Below, one piece after another: positions 1 to 11,213 of a stretch of 64,000 nt of DNA. A program made the translations under genes and the position numbers. How positions within the stretch are numbered: the first letter of the stretch is position 1; each line of letters starts with the position of its first letter. The notes beneath the pieces are model-generated. The model worked only from the letters and a program-made list of their open reading frames with translations. It made no database searches and had not been told where the DNA came from. The stretch is from Taxawa tesnikishii (nom. ined.) (Eukaryota > Ascomycota > Dothideomycetes > Dothideales): the NCBI GenBank assembly GCA_030247885.1, contig JAPDRO010000001.1, positions 1,736,001 through 1,800,000 of the forward strand, given 5' to 3'.

Positions 1-879
1 GTGATCACAACCAACTAATAATAGTGGCAAGCAATAACATCTCCTTGAAAAGGTACTCTACGCGAAGATAATCCTTTTGGTCCTTGTTCTTGCAGCTTGA
101 ACACATCTTCGATGGACCACACCCATATCAGCTCGTGGTCAAGACATAAAACAGAACCTCTCTGTCCTCTCCGACAACCCGCTCCGTGGCGGATATATCG
201 ATGAGAAAAGGCCCCTCACGCAATGTGCAATGCACGAGGAGGTGGTACAAGAAGAAGACCGCAGGCGTGATGTAGTACGAGGACTCCATCTTGCCATTCC
301 GTCTTCTGCAGTCAGGGGTATGCAGGCTTCCGCATAGTAGCTTCAGTTTGCTGGACATAGTTTGAATGCCCGATACTCCCCACCCTACCGATTAGCTCGC
401 ACAAGAAGTCATCAACAGGGAGGGATTACCAGGATAGGCGAGACAGTGACGTATTGAAAGGATACCAATGCTCCCAACAGTCAGTCGGACGAACCGCTGA
501 CGGCTATGAAAGCAGGTCAAAGCTGCCGACGATGCAGTACAGCGAAATACTGACTCAAAAGTTGCTGCATTCTCCTACGCTCACCTGGCAGCTTGGAAGG
601 TGTGAGCTGGGTGGGTTCCACGATCGTCACGCCATGTTGTTTTTCCTTCATGGTGGCAGCGTATCAGTCCAACTGCCTGTTGAGATCTGGAGCCAATTAG
701 CAGCACACGAACGTGAAAACGAAGAAACAAATAGGAAAAGTCCAGAATCGATTCTCTCTGCATGGAAACAATCGCAGCAGTGCACCTAGTAGAAACCGTC
801 ATAGTCGTACAGGGGTATCAGCCAGTGAGTCATCTGTCTCCCAGCCATCCGCCAACGCCAATTCAAACATAAGATATAC
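1..879. other. No gene recognised (left edge)
   Basis: Only short ORFs without recognisable motifs occur here. The right part is probably the 3' untranslated region of the TRF4-type gene, which ends on the minus strand at 880. I see no tRNA, repeat or mobile element. Confidence 0.5.
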
Positions 880-3800
880 TCATTTGCCGGAGCCATGTTT
901 CTCGACGAGCTTCCTGTACTGTTGTCTTGAGAGTCCGTTAGAGACCGAGATCCCAGGATGATCTCTCTTGAATTGTGCAGCACGGGTCGCATCAGCCAAT
1001 AGTTTCTTTCTCGTTTCCTCTTCTTTCTTGGTCAGGTTCTTGTTCTTTTCTTCTTCCTTTTTTCAAGTTGCCTAGATGAGCGACGGACGGGTGCTACAGG
1101 TTCAGCCATATTCATACCACCAGCCTGGGCTGCAAAAGGTTGACCTTCGTCGACTGAAGAGACCCTGTGGTGGGTCAGAGAATCGTTCCTGGCGCAGTCT
1201 ATGGTGGATTGTCGTACCTCATGGCGGCTGCCTTCTTCTTCGGGCCTCGCTGCCGTTTCGGTGGTGGCTCAGCGCCACTCGTGGGCGGCTGTACCTGCTT
1301 CTTGTTGTTGGTAGACGTAGGCGCCGGAGGGTTGTTGCGTTTGCTGGTACTGACTCCAGTACGCATGGTACTGTCCGTCATAGCCCCAGCCCCAGTGGTC
1401 TTGGAAGTAGCCTGCGCAAGCCGGGTTGCTGGAAGGACCTTGCCGGCCGAAGCTGTGCGCTGGCGTTGATCGGGGTGGAGTCTGCTGGGTAAGCCCCTGA
1501 GTTGGTAGACCTCCGCATTGAACATACCGATCGTGAAGCTTCCGCATATGATCGCGCTGCACCGTGAATGAAGAATAATCACCACCCCATACAGTACCGA
1601 GAATGCTCCAGCGCTCATCCATGTCCTTGATTCCATCCTCTTCCAGCTCATTCATACGCCGCTCCAAATCATCGAGAGCATCACCGAACTTGTCAAAAAT
1701 AAGCTCCACAGCAGCGCTGCCGCCCGAAATATCATTGACCGGATTGTTAGGATCGACTATAAGCAAGCGACCGGGTTTGGATGGCTTGCCGTAGAATTCT
1801 CCCTGCTTTGGTTAGCATGAAAGACAGCGAAGTTTGCAAGTACAGCACATACCTTTTTGATGTACCTAATCGGATCCATCTCAAGCCCATTGATGTGGAG
1901 ATCGAACTTTCTGCCGTAGAGATGTAGGAACGCCATGAGAACCAAGTCTAGGTTCTCCTCTGGCCGGAATTCGGGACCTTTCTTGACTTGAAGGAAGTGA
2001 ATCGAGCAAACAATCAAGCAGATGACCGAGAAGCCACCTAGACCTCCCGTGTGAACTTCAGCCAGATCCCTCATACTCAAGAACTGCTTGATCAAAGCGA
2101 CCACAGGAAGCATGGCCGGATAACGTTCCTTCCAGGTCGAGAAAGTTTGGTTCGCTGCGGTTCCAGTTGCATTCTCGAACGAGATGTCGACTCGCAGCTG
2201 GGTGTGTTTCTCCACAAACTTGATGATCGGGACTCTAGCGGCTGCAATGATGGTGAGAGATCCCGGCTTAACAATGTCGTTTCTTTCAAGGTTCGCAGCA
2301 AACTTGCGCATCTGAGAATGGTTCTGTCGGAACATGCCAAAACCACCACGCATGAAATCGCCAGAATTGACGACAATATCCATGTCCGCTGTTGGCAGTG
2401 GAGGCCGGCTCTGTACGAGCCGAATGCAAGAACCTGAGCCTGATAAGCTGGATAAGCACGCTGTACAGCAAGCTGCAGGCGCTTGATCAGGTCTTCACGC
2501 ATAACAGTCTCAAATTCCTGAGGCTTGACGAACTCGTAGAATTGGAGAATCTCCTGGTGAAGAAGATCATTGGAATCATGGATCTCACGAGGCGGAACAT
2601 CGCAAGACCTCCAAGGCGTAGGTTCGACGTCCCCATAAGCGTCCCACTCCTCGTTAACCTCTCCCTGAGCTTTTGTTCGCGCTCACGCTTGCGTTTCGCA
2701 GCTTTCTGGGCTCTCTGAGTCGGCGCAGCACTGACATCTTGCCTTTCGACGGCCTGAGCAACCTGCAGTGTGTCTTGGTCCGCCTTGGGTGGTGGTGGCG
2801 GTGGCGGTGGCCAGACATCGAGTTTGCCCATAGGCGGAACCTGTGGAAGACCCGACGGTGCTGAGACGCCGATGCCCGGTGGAGGAGAGGGCGGGGCAGC
2901 GTAGCGGTCTGGGTGAAGATTGTCGAGGTGGCTGAATGTGGATCTGCCGCCAACTGGTTGAGCTGCAGCGGCCTCGGCTGGAAGCCCATCATCACTGGAG
3001 ATCTCTACAACTTCGCCCTCGTCATCGTCCTCCTCTTCATCGTCGAAGTTGAGGGAAATGAAATCAGAGGCTCCTGCAGCTTTGGTGCTGTCGTCCTTCG
3101 CAATCTCGTTCTTGGCCTTACGCATCAACTTCAAAAGGTTCTCTCCAACCTTCTTGCCCTCCGCAGGAGGTGGCAGGGCAGTATATGGATCAGGGTTAGA
3201 CCATTTGGGTTTGGTCTCTTCGACCACTGGTGTACCTATGCGCGCGCGTTTGGCCCTGGGGTGCTCTTCATCATCGGAATCATCCGCCGTAAGGTCAACG
3301 GCCCCATCGACGGCATTCTTCCTGTGATCATCATCGGGAGTACCGAGGTCCATAGCCTCACTACTAGTGTCTGACTCATCATCGAGTATCTTGAAACGTG
3401 TCTGTCCGTCTCCCATTCCCTTCAGCTGTTCCGGGGTGGGTTCTCTTTGCGCACGCATAATGGCACGATCGTAGGCAGCTTTAGGGATGAATCTACCACG
3501 ACCTCCTCTATGGTTGGGACGACCACGGCCTGGCTGGTTCTTAACGCCACCCTGGTTGCGTCTTGAGCGTCTCCGCTCACCATTGCCATACTGTTGATCG
3601 TTACTTGGTGCGAAAGAAGGGGTGCTGCCTTCGTTCATACGAAAGCTGAAGTCGCGAGGATCACGGTCATTGTCACGCGGCCGGTAATGGTCCTCACGCG
3701 GTCGATAACTGTCATTTCTCGCATTGGCAGCACCACGGAAGTGGAACATGTCACCTCTACCGTCGTCCTGGTTGCGATGGCTGTCCTGATAGTAAGGGTC

Positions 3801-3935
3801 GGGTCTTTGAGAGCGCGGATACGGCTCGTAGTGATCGTCATAGCGATCGGGAGGTGGTCTGTCTGGAGGCGGGCGCCCGCCGTAGGACTGAGGGCGATAC
3901 GAGTAGCGGTCGTCGTAGCGGTCCCTGTGCGCCAT
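880..3935 (-). CDS. Non-canonical poly(A) polymerase, Trf4/Cid14/PAPD5 type, four reading-frame breaks
   Basis: This is the nuclear poly(A) polymerase of TRAMP-like RNA surveillance, which adds short A tails that direct aberrant RNAs to the exosome. The order is a long disordered RGG/proline-rich N-terminus (about 420 residues), the nucleotidyltransferase core with GS, catalytic DMD and a third Asp in VDISFEN, a PAP-associated domain (GEFYGKP, ISGGS), and a basic KRQR tail. Introns are 1803-1852 and 1165-1217. The start at 3935 (MAHRDRYDD) opens the RG-rich region. The frame breaks at an A4 run (2671-2674), beside the catalytic motif (about 2396-2402), somewhere in 1270-1400, and at an A4 run (1046-1049). 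After each break the conserved protein resumes in another frame, including a Lys/Glu-rich C-terminus ending in GSGK. The 1270-1400 shift is in the opposite sense (one extra or two missing bases). Family assignment is firm; whether the copy is intact is not. Confidence 0.85.
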
Positions 3936-4752
3936 CCTGGACAGCAGTGATCCTGTTGCAATTGCGCAGAGCGCGCACTCAGACAAGCAACGATAGGGCG
4001 AAATGAGTGACTGTGGTGAGGCGATGTGATGTGATGTGAGGTGTTGTGGTGTCGTGTCGCAGCGTGTCGAGTAAGTAAAACGGGAAAGGTCCAAAAGACT
4101 TCGAATTGGTTGCGCCTTCTTTTGCCGTCATCACCGCGTATCGTATCGGCAAATTCCCGAAAGCTAAGCCGCGAACGGCGCAGCGCCGCCATAAGCGAGA
4201 CAGCCGAGCCCGCGAAGAAGACATGCCCGCTCCCGTTTCTTCTCAGCACGAAGAGTAGAGGAACAAACTCCCACAGGATAGCAGTTTTGATGCAGAGCTT
4301 TACCGGTGTGTGTTTCTCACACAGCTCTCAATGCATGATCGTAGGTATTTGGAGGATTCATCCGGAACTGCTAGCTCATCACATGACGCGAGCAGCGCGT
4401 AGATTTAAATACTGAGCCTGCACTGCACTTCTTGCAGATCCGTAAAGGGTAAACAGTAACAGTACCCGTGAGCTTACGAACCCAACTTCTACATGTGGGT
4501 GATGCCGTGTTTCGGTAGGCACACGCATCCAGCACGCTCGGCCTGCACATGGCTTTCTGACGTAATCATGCGCCTTCTTCAGATGGCACGAGGTACACGG
4601 CACTCAAGAGAGGCAGCAACGTGTCTCCTGATCTCATCTTCCCATCCTCTCCATGACATTGAAACTCATTCATTTGTGCTCTAAACATCTGGTCCCCGGT
4701 CCCCCTCAAAACACGTTTTCGTCTCACAACACAGCCAGATCTAGTTTGCGAG
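3936..4752. promoter_or_regulatory. Divergent promoter region, TRF4-type / GFA gene
   Basis: This 817-bp spacer separates the starts of a minus-strand and a plus-strand gene and must hold both promoters. GATGT is tandemly repeated three times at 4023-4037, in the leader of the minus-strand gene. No coding sequence is recognised. Confidence 0.5.
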
Positions 4753-5904
4753 ATGGAATTGACACACACCATCCGCGGCTCTTGCCTTTGTGGGAAAGCG
4801 AAGTACGAGCTTTCAATGCTCAAAGGCATCTCGTTGCCCATGAGTCTCAATTTCTGCCACTGCTCGCGTTGTCGCCATATCAGTGGAGCACTTTGCGCTA
4901 CTTATGCATACCTCCCGATCGGTTCAGCTAAGCCAGACTCTGCGCTCTTGAATTCCCTTTCCCAGTATGAATCCTCCAAGGGTCACATTCGCTACTTCTG
5001 CTCTACCTGCGGCGCTCATGTCTTCACCTATACCCCAAAAGACCTCAGCTGGAAGATTGCATCCGGTACACTGGAGAAACTCGACGGCGTGGCGCGGAGC
5101 GATCGGCATATCATGATCGAAAGCACCGGCGACGGCGGCTCCAGTGACTGGCTGACAGAGGTTGAAGGGCAACGCGTCAAGCGCTGGGCGTCTGTTCCTA
5201 TCCCGCTCCTGGGAAGCGAACTGCCGCTTGGATGGCACGACCCTAAACGTACGAGCCACAACAAAGATCCATCTAAGAGACTGCACGCGCACTGCGATTG
5301 CGGTGGCGTGAGGTTCTACATCGCCCATCCATCCGCCCAATCCGCAGAGACATCGTCCCCTTGGCCTGACTTGCTTGTATCATACCACAGCGGTCCGCCA
5401 AGCCTGCCGGAGAATGAGACCTGGTGGCTAAGGTCCAACAAGCAGAAGTTCCTTGCCGGAGTCTGTACCTGCGACTCATGCAGACTGGCGACAGGTTTCG
5501 AGTTCATCGAGTGGGCATTCGTCCCAACTGTCGATATCACGCTCGACGCTGAGGGCAAAGAGCCTTTCAAGCGCGAATTCGGCACTCTCAAGGCGCACCG
5601 GAGCTCGGACAAGGCAACCAGGAGGTTTTGCGGTAAGTGTGGGGCGACAGTGTTCTGGGACGGCGATGTCAGGCCAGGACTCATCGATGTCGCGTGTGGG
5701 TTGCTCGATGCCGAGGAGGGCGTGAGAGCGGAGGAGTGGCTGGAGTGGCGAACGGAAAGAGTCAGCTTCAGGGAGGATGCGGTCAAGCGTGCAAATGCGC
5801 TGACCTTAGGCTTGGAGGAGGGGCTTAAGGTGTGGGGTGAGAAGGAACAGGGAAGGAAGGGACCCGCTGAGGAGGTCAAGAAGGTCCAGGAGTCGAAGTT
5901 TTGA
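4753..5904 (+). CDS. Two-module GFA/CENP-V family protein
   Basis: A single-exon protein of 383 residues containing two zinc-binding GFA/CENP-V modules. The first (about residues 6-115) shows SCLCG, CHCSRC and CSTCGAH; the second (about 175-310) shows CDCGG, CTCDSC and CGKCGATVFW. These Cys clusters bind the two zinc ions of the Mss4-like fold. The name comes from a bacterial enzyme proposed to speed reaction of formaldehyde with glutathione; that activity is not established for fungal members, so substrate and role are unknown. No signal peptide or membrane segment is visible, so it is probably cytosolic. The start at 4753 is the first ATG and lies just ahead of the first module. The Lys/Glu-rich C-terminal helix after residue 340 is typical of these fungal double-domain proteins. 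The frame is intact throughout. Confidence 0.88.
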   Translation: MELTHTIRGSCLCGKAKYELSMLKGISLPMSLNFCHCSRCRHISGALCATYAYLPIGSAKPDSALLNSLSQYESSKGHIRYFCSTCGAHVFTYTPKDLSWKIASGTLEKLDGVARSDRHIMIESTGDGGSSDWLTEVEGQRVKRWASVPIPLLGSELPLGWHDPKRTSHNKDPSKRLHAHCDCGGVRFYIAHPSAQSAETSSPWPDLLVSYHSGPPSLPENETWWLRSNKQKFLAGVCTCDSCRLATGFEFIEWAFVPTVDITLDAEGKEPFKREFGTLKAHRSSDKATRRFCGKCGATVFWDGDVRPGLIDVACGLLDAEEGVRAEEWLEWRTERVSFREDAVKRANALTLGLEEGLKVWGEKEQGRKGPAEEVKKVQESKF

Positions 5905-6140
5905 GTCGATGACATCACGGTGTGTGATCAGAACATGCCGTAACGTTGGTGGAAGGCATTTCGAGCCTCAACAACAGCAGGGTTGAGCAGAGGACTGGAC
6001 AGTATGGAGAACATCCGAGGTAGGGAATGTCTTTTCGGCAGCGAAACCTGCAGTAGGGGGTATCAGAACCAAAAACGAACCAAGAATCCAAATCCACCAT
6101 TTGACACAAAATTCAGCCCCATAAGTTCTCGACAACATTT

Positions 6141-7106
6141 TTAAAAGCACGCCCTGAAGATCTTCTTGAGGATGCGCAGAATAGTAGGCATGTTCTTCCT
6201 GATCTCGGCCTCGTAATCGAAGTCTTGCTGCGGCTGTTGCTGTTGCTGCTGGCCAGCGTAACCTCCCTGTTGCTGCGGGTGCTGCGGTTGCTGTTGCCAG
6301 GCGTTGTATTGCGGTTGCCCGCCCATCGGGTACGCGGTCTCGTAGTGTGACTGGCCGTAGTTTTGTTGATCGTATTGACCTGGTCCTCCGTACGATGCTG
6401 GCGGTTTGGCTTGGCCGCCGGTGAGATCGATATAGATGCGACCCTCGTTTTGCTCAGTGTGGTATTGAAGGCCGAGTTCCTGGCATACTTGCTCGACGCG
6501 TGGCTTGATCTTCTGGATGTGGTTCACGCTGTGGTTGCCTTTGCCAACGATGCTGCAGAGTGTTAGTCTTGATGCCTAAATCCGTCTTGTTGCGCTGTAC
6601 TGCGAGCAACAAACTTACACGTGTAAGTGTGTCTGCCCGTTCTGCTGTGCATAGCGTATCCGTTGCTCCAGGATCTCTTCAGCCTCTTCGACGAACTGAC
6701 CGTGGAGGTCGATCGTGTCTGAGTCTACTCTTCCAACGGCGTTGTTTTCTCTGAAGATATAGTTCGACGCCTGCTTGTTGTACTCATCCGCTTGTGCGGC
6801 ATGACGCTTGCCTTCTTGCGACAGTTCGTGTGCGCGCGCTCCGTCACCGCTCTCGTAGGCTTGCCGCGACTGTGCGAGATTAGCCACGGAAAGGCCAATA
6901 GGGTTTGGGACGTACTTTGGCGGCGCATGACTGGTATTTGCCTTGCTCTTCGCGCGCAAGACCGCGCAGACGATCATATTCGGCTTCTGCGCTGGAGGAT
7001 TGCTGGTGGTTGAAGGCTATGGTAGTTGGTGTCAATCGGCGCATACAGTCTGAGATGCGTCGCTGCACGTACCGCTACCGCCGATGCGCGTGGATGGGTA
7101 AGACAT
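6141..7106 (-). CDS. DUF1771-Smr domain protein
   Basis: Four exons (7106-7073, 7016-6916, 6869-6619, 6552-6141) encode 265 residues. Introns are 56, 46 and 66 bp, with CTAAC or similar branch points. Residues about 20-85 form the helical DUF1771 module (EYDRLRGLA, AHELSQEGK). The Smr domain follows with its hallmark DLHG and the glycine-rich HVIVGKGNHS segment, which the last intron splits. The C-terminus is Gln/Gly/Tyr-rich with two polyglutamine tracts and ends in a short basic helix. Smr domains bind or nick nucleic acids; eukaryotic DUF1771-Smr proteins are linked to RNA decay or ribosome-associated quality control, which I apply here only as family knowledge. The start was chosen because splicing from MSYPSTRIGG gives one uninterrupted frame. 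Confidence 0.88.
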
Positions 7107-7811
7107 GTTCGATAAGGAGACGGATCAACAATGACGGGGCAACCTCGATTGACACAAAAGAAGGAGTGGATCAAGAGGTATGAGCGAGAGACGAGTAAAA
7201 GCTGGTTGATTGATTATATTGATCTTCCAAATCGCGAAAGCATCGCGTTGGAGCTAGGTGTGACCCGTCACACAGCGATGGTCTGGCCTTGGTCAGGTCA
7301 GCCCGAGCTTTCATGCACGACAGATTGTACTACTAGCTTTGCATGGTTGGCCAGAAAGCTTGAATCACCGTCAAAGAACGCAAGAAGAGAAAGAGAAGAC
7401 TAAGACTGTAGGGTGATGTGGCACGAATGAACTGACATCTCTACAACCAGCTATCAGCAACGAGCAGAAATTCATCCATCATTATATACATGTTCATTTC
7501 TCTATTTGTCGATCCATAGCGCATATCCCATTTCATATGATATCCTTGGAGATTGAGGTGTTAGTTAGTGTTTGTCGACCCTGGAAGCAAACGAAGCAAA
7601 CAGTTTGGGTGGCTTTCTGGCCGTACCCAAGCTCAAGCGTCCGACGTCACCCACTTCATATGCAGTGTTTACCCTAAAGTAACATAACTATAACTGAAGT
7701 AACCACACGACAATGAACGCGACTCCAAGACCGGGGGCGACGCTCAACTCTACGACAGCATAGATCCAAGAACAGCGCACAAGCCAACATGACACTGTTC
7801 ATATCCACACC
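7107..7811. promoter_or_regulatory. Divergent promoter region, Smr gene / DLT1
   Basis: This 705-bp spacer lies between two divergent starts. Short ORFs here lack homology signals. It is AT-richer around 7460-7700, as expected of promoter DNA. No discrete site is identified. Confidence 0.4.
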
Positions 7812-9282
7812 ATGGCCCGTTTTCCCCTCCCGTTCCGCATCCCTTTCTTCCGCATCTTCTACAGCACCACATATACCTCGCTCTTTGTCGTCGTCCTCTG
7901 CCTGTTAGCCATCACTCCTGCCGCCCTGATCTTCACCGCGGTTCAAGCATCAGCATGGCAGTACCCGTTTATGATCGGCGGGACCTATGTGCTCACCGCG
8001 CTCCTGTCACTCTTCATATACACCAGTCGGCTGTTCACCAATCGCACAGTCCTCGCGGCTGTCGGCAAGAGCTGGATCCCCGTCGAGGAAGGCGAAGTAG
8101 GTCATCATGTCAGGAAAATGATCGCAAATGCTCTGCAAAGAAGCGCAACTGTTGCTTGGGAGGGGAGGCCTAGGGATCTGTCTACAGAAGCAGAGGAGGT
8201 GGCCGAAGCGGCGGAGAAGGAACAGGAAAAAGAAGACCACGAGAAGAGTACACATCTATTCCGCCACGGTCGAAGACATGAGGACCAGTACCTGGTCGGC
8301 AGTATCATCCAAGTCGACCCTCAAGCTCCTCCATGGGGCCATGTCCACCATCCGGGCTGGTCCTCGCCCTCCAAGTTCGATACACAACTTACACCACACA
8401 TCTACTTTACTACCGTCATCCGCGAACTGCCTAACTTGATTGAAGCAAAAGCGGTCTCGCTCGCGCCTCCTGATCCTGCATTCACGCCTGCCGACCCGTC
8501 TCATCCCCCTTGGCAGATGCTCAGATAGTGGAGTTACTCCAAAGACCCGCAACATCTGGCATGCGCGCTTATTTGACGCAGCTAGTCGAGCTCAGACTCA
8601 TCGAACCACCGGTTCTCGCCGAGAAATTTCTCACGCAATACGAGCACGCACGCTTTTCTGGACGACCGCTACTAGAATTACAGTTTCGCGCCCTAATGGC
8701 CTCTTTCGCAGATCTGCTGACTTCAATTGCGGAATTGCCACCTGACCTCCAGAGCGAGCACGCTGTCGCTGAAGCCATCAGCAGCAACAGCATCAGTCAG
8801 ACGTCCAGTTTTCGACGCGCCCCATCTACTCGCTCCGAAGCCGCAACATCAGTCTCCAGCAACGACTCCGCTATCCGTCACCGTTCCGCCACGCCAGGTC
8901 TGCCATCCGTCTACGCTTCGATTGCAGGCCGCTCGACGCGAGACTTCCTGCACATCCCCAACGCCACCACCAGAACATCTTCCCACTACTCGACTCCCCG
9001 CAACTCGCAACGCAGCCCCTGCGTCGGACGCCGAGCCAGGAAACGCTGGGCTCGGTCATCAGGACGAGTCCACCGCCGGCAGATTCTTGCTCGCTGTCTT
9101 CAAGGTCGCTCAGCAGCTCGTCTGGTTCCTCGCGCAGTTTGCGTAGCGCTAGGAGCGTAATCAGGCTCACGCCGAGCCCAAACCGGAGACCGGGCGGCTT
9201 ACCGTATGAGTGGGTGGGGAGGATGAGCGTGATGGATGACGGGGCATGGAATGGGTACTTGATGAGATCTTGGAGACATTGA
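7812..9282 (+). CDS. DLT1-type membrane protein (defect at low temperature), two frame breaks
   Basis: The N-terminus (RIPFFRIFYSTTYTSLF) and the block running from IYTSRLFTNRTVL to WIPVEEGEV are characteristic of the fungal DLT1 family, named after a yeast gene whose loss affects growth in the cold; its molecular job is unknown. Two hydrophobic segments (about residues 17-39 and 52-74) predict two membrane spans, followed by a long cytosolic, Ser-rich tail. The frame is lost at a C5 run (8505-8509) and again at a C4 run (9016-9019). Adding one base at each gives an exact open frame of 490 residues with a low-complexity Ser/Arg tail and a C-terminal GGLPYEW motif, stopping at 9280-9282. No intron is needed. 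Conservation of the sequence after each break argues against a decayed gene. Confidence 0.85.
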
Positions 9283-9930
9283 GCTACAACAGCATGTTGT
9301 GCGCAAGGGACGTCAGAATGCGGGAGACACAGGTGAACAGCTGGTAGTTTTACGAACTTAATGATAATGTTTTGTATATCACAAATTCCCGGGAGACTAC
9401 GTCTGCGTATTGAAGGGGTTTTTCATGGGCAACAAATGCTGTTCGACTACAGCATTCCGAAGACGACTCGATATCGTCAATTCATCGGCAATACTGTCGC
9501 TCCTAAAGTGAACTTAGTGCATGTACATCCTGGCGCGAATATCAGTAAGCGCACTTATCCTGAAAGGGACTTATGCAGTGACACCAACTGCTGTCCTTTG
9601 TTCAAAAGGTGAGGTCGAGCCTTGTCATGATTCTCTCCAACAAGGTAACCTTCCTGACGCTGGGCTGCAGGTACTCTGTCTTGGCGTCGATGGCTCCCTG
9701 CACGCAGTATGCAAGGTGTGCGTGGTGTGTTGGTGTTGGCTAGCTGAGGCGGGAAGTAGTGTAGCCGGTTCGTCTTGAGGAGTGAATCTGTGTCCAGATG
9801 GTCATGAGTACCTTCTGCTAGCCTGATTGTAGGAGCAGTCCTCGGCAAGGACAAGATCCAGACACTGCGGTCGCTCCAGTTTCCCTTCGACACAGCAATC
9901 TCTATCAGGCTAAAGCGAGAGAAGCATCAT
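9283..9930. other. Convergent 3' intergenic region
   Basis: This 648-bp stretch lies between the convergent ends of DLT1 and BUD32. No gene or clear terminator structure was recognised; the short ORFs are unremarkable. Confidence 0.4.
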
Positions 9931-10767
9931 TCACCCAATCATGCTCTTCTTCCTGCCTCTCATCCTCACATCCTCCAACCTCTTCAGAACCACCTTGGCG
10001 CCCTTGTAGCTGCCTGCGTACGCCTTAAGCACATCTTTGAACGCATCCTCAGCCTCTGGATGCGTAGATCCGAACGCGCGCTCCAGCACATAGAGATCGA
10101 CTGCCTTGTCCTCTTCCTGCACACTCTGCTGCGCCAGCCCGAAATCAATGAGCACGACATCCCCCTTCAGATCCTTCATCTCCCTCTCCCCATCTCCACT
10201 GTCCTTGTCCGGCCGCAGCATCAGATTACTCGTTGTCAAATCCCCATGCACAACGCCAACGTCATGTAACCTGCCCACCGCTCTCCCCACCCTCGCCATC
10301 AACCCCCTCAACTCCTCCGTCCTCTCTTCCGCGCCCATCTCCCCAGCGTCCACACCCGCACCGTGGTAAAACCAATCCAGACATCTGCGCACCGTCCATC
10401 CAGCAACCCATTCCAGAGCCACCCACCCGGCCTCCCAGTCCAGTCCCAGCACGGCCGGCACACTCACCCCCTCTTTCTTGCACCGGACCAGCACCCTGGT
10501 CTCGGCGAGGATCCGCGCCCGCGTCAACCGCCGATCCAGGATGGGGTGTCTGTACGGTTTCGTGGGTCGGAACTTGAGCGCGCAGGGCGTGGAGGGTGTC
10601 AGGAAGGTGGTGCGGTAGACGAGGGCTTCGGCACCCTGGGTCAAGAGGACGGGCGCATTCGCGCTATTTGCGGAGTGGGAGAAGGGTGAGGGGAGGGTGT
10701 GTGTCGGTCCGGAGCTGGCTTCGCTGAGCGAGACGGCCGATGGTGGTGGGGATATTGAGGGCATCAT
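9931..10767 (-). CDS. BUD32: EKC/KEOPS complex serine/threonine kinase or ATPase Bud32 (PRPK)
   Basis: A single-exon atypical kinase of 278 residues, close to the normal family length. Bud32 is the small kinase-like ATPase of EKC/KEOPS, needed for the t6A modification of tRNAs reading ANN codons and linked to telomere upkeep and transcription. Visible features are the glycine-poor ATP loop (TQGAEALVYR), the invariant Lys in CALKFRP, the catalytic loop VVHGDLTTSNLML, the metal-binding LIDFGLA, the family block DKAVDLYVLERAF, and the basic RGRKKSMIG tail typical of Bud32. It carries a Ser/Pro-rich N-terminal extension of about 40 residues relative to the archaeal core. Two adjacent ATGs at 10765-10767 and 10762-10764 could both start it. 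The frame is intact. Confidence 0.95.
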   Translation of the reverse strand: MMPSISPPPSAVSLSEASSGPTHTLPSPFSHSANSANAPVLLTQGAEALVYRTTFLTPSTPCALKFRPTKPYRHPILDRRLTRARILAETRVLVRCKKEGVSVPAVLGLDWEAGWVALEWVAGWTVRRCLDWFYHGAGVDAGEMGAEERTEELRGLMARVGRAVGRLHDVGVVHGDLTTSNLMLRPDKDSGDGEREMKDLKGDVVLIDFGLAQQSVQEEDKAVDLYVLERAFGSTHPEAEDAFKDVLKAYAGSYKGAKVVLKRLEDVRMRGRKKSMIG

Positions 10768-11213
10768 TGGTTGCGAGGGATGTGAATGAAAACGTCTCCT
10801 TGCGGTGTTTTAGTATGCTCACTACGGTTCGTGTGCGGTAAGATGACCGATAGCGAACAAGGGTGAAAACGGGCGAGTTCAGTCGTGGGTGTTCAAATTC
10901 GGTGACGCACAAAGTTCGTGGGGTGGTGGGGTGGTGGAGTGTATAGACACCTTGGAAACGTTATATATTCTTCCACACTTCACATCGTATATGTAGATTG
11001 GAGGAATATGTAATTCAAGCTCACTTCATGCTGCGTTAAACGTTCCGCTGTCGAAACCTGCTATCTACGTGAACCCAACAGATGCCCTTCCCATTCCGTG
11101 ATAAACCGGCTCTTGAAGCACTTTCGTGAGCAAAGACTAGCCATGTAAACGCCGCGCTGATGCGTTCCGCTCCTCCCAAAGCAGACGAGGAAAAGGTCAC
11201 TCGATTGCCTAGC
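10768..11213. other. Intergenic region upstream of BUD32
   Basis: This 446-bp stretch lies between two minus-strand genes. It holds the BUD32 promoter and the 3' end of the BRCT gene. No other feature was recognised. Confidence 0.4.
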
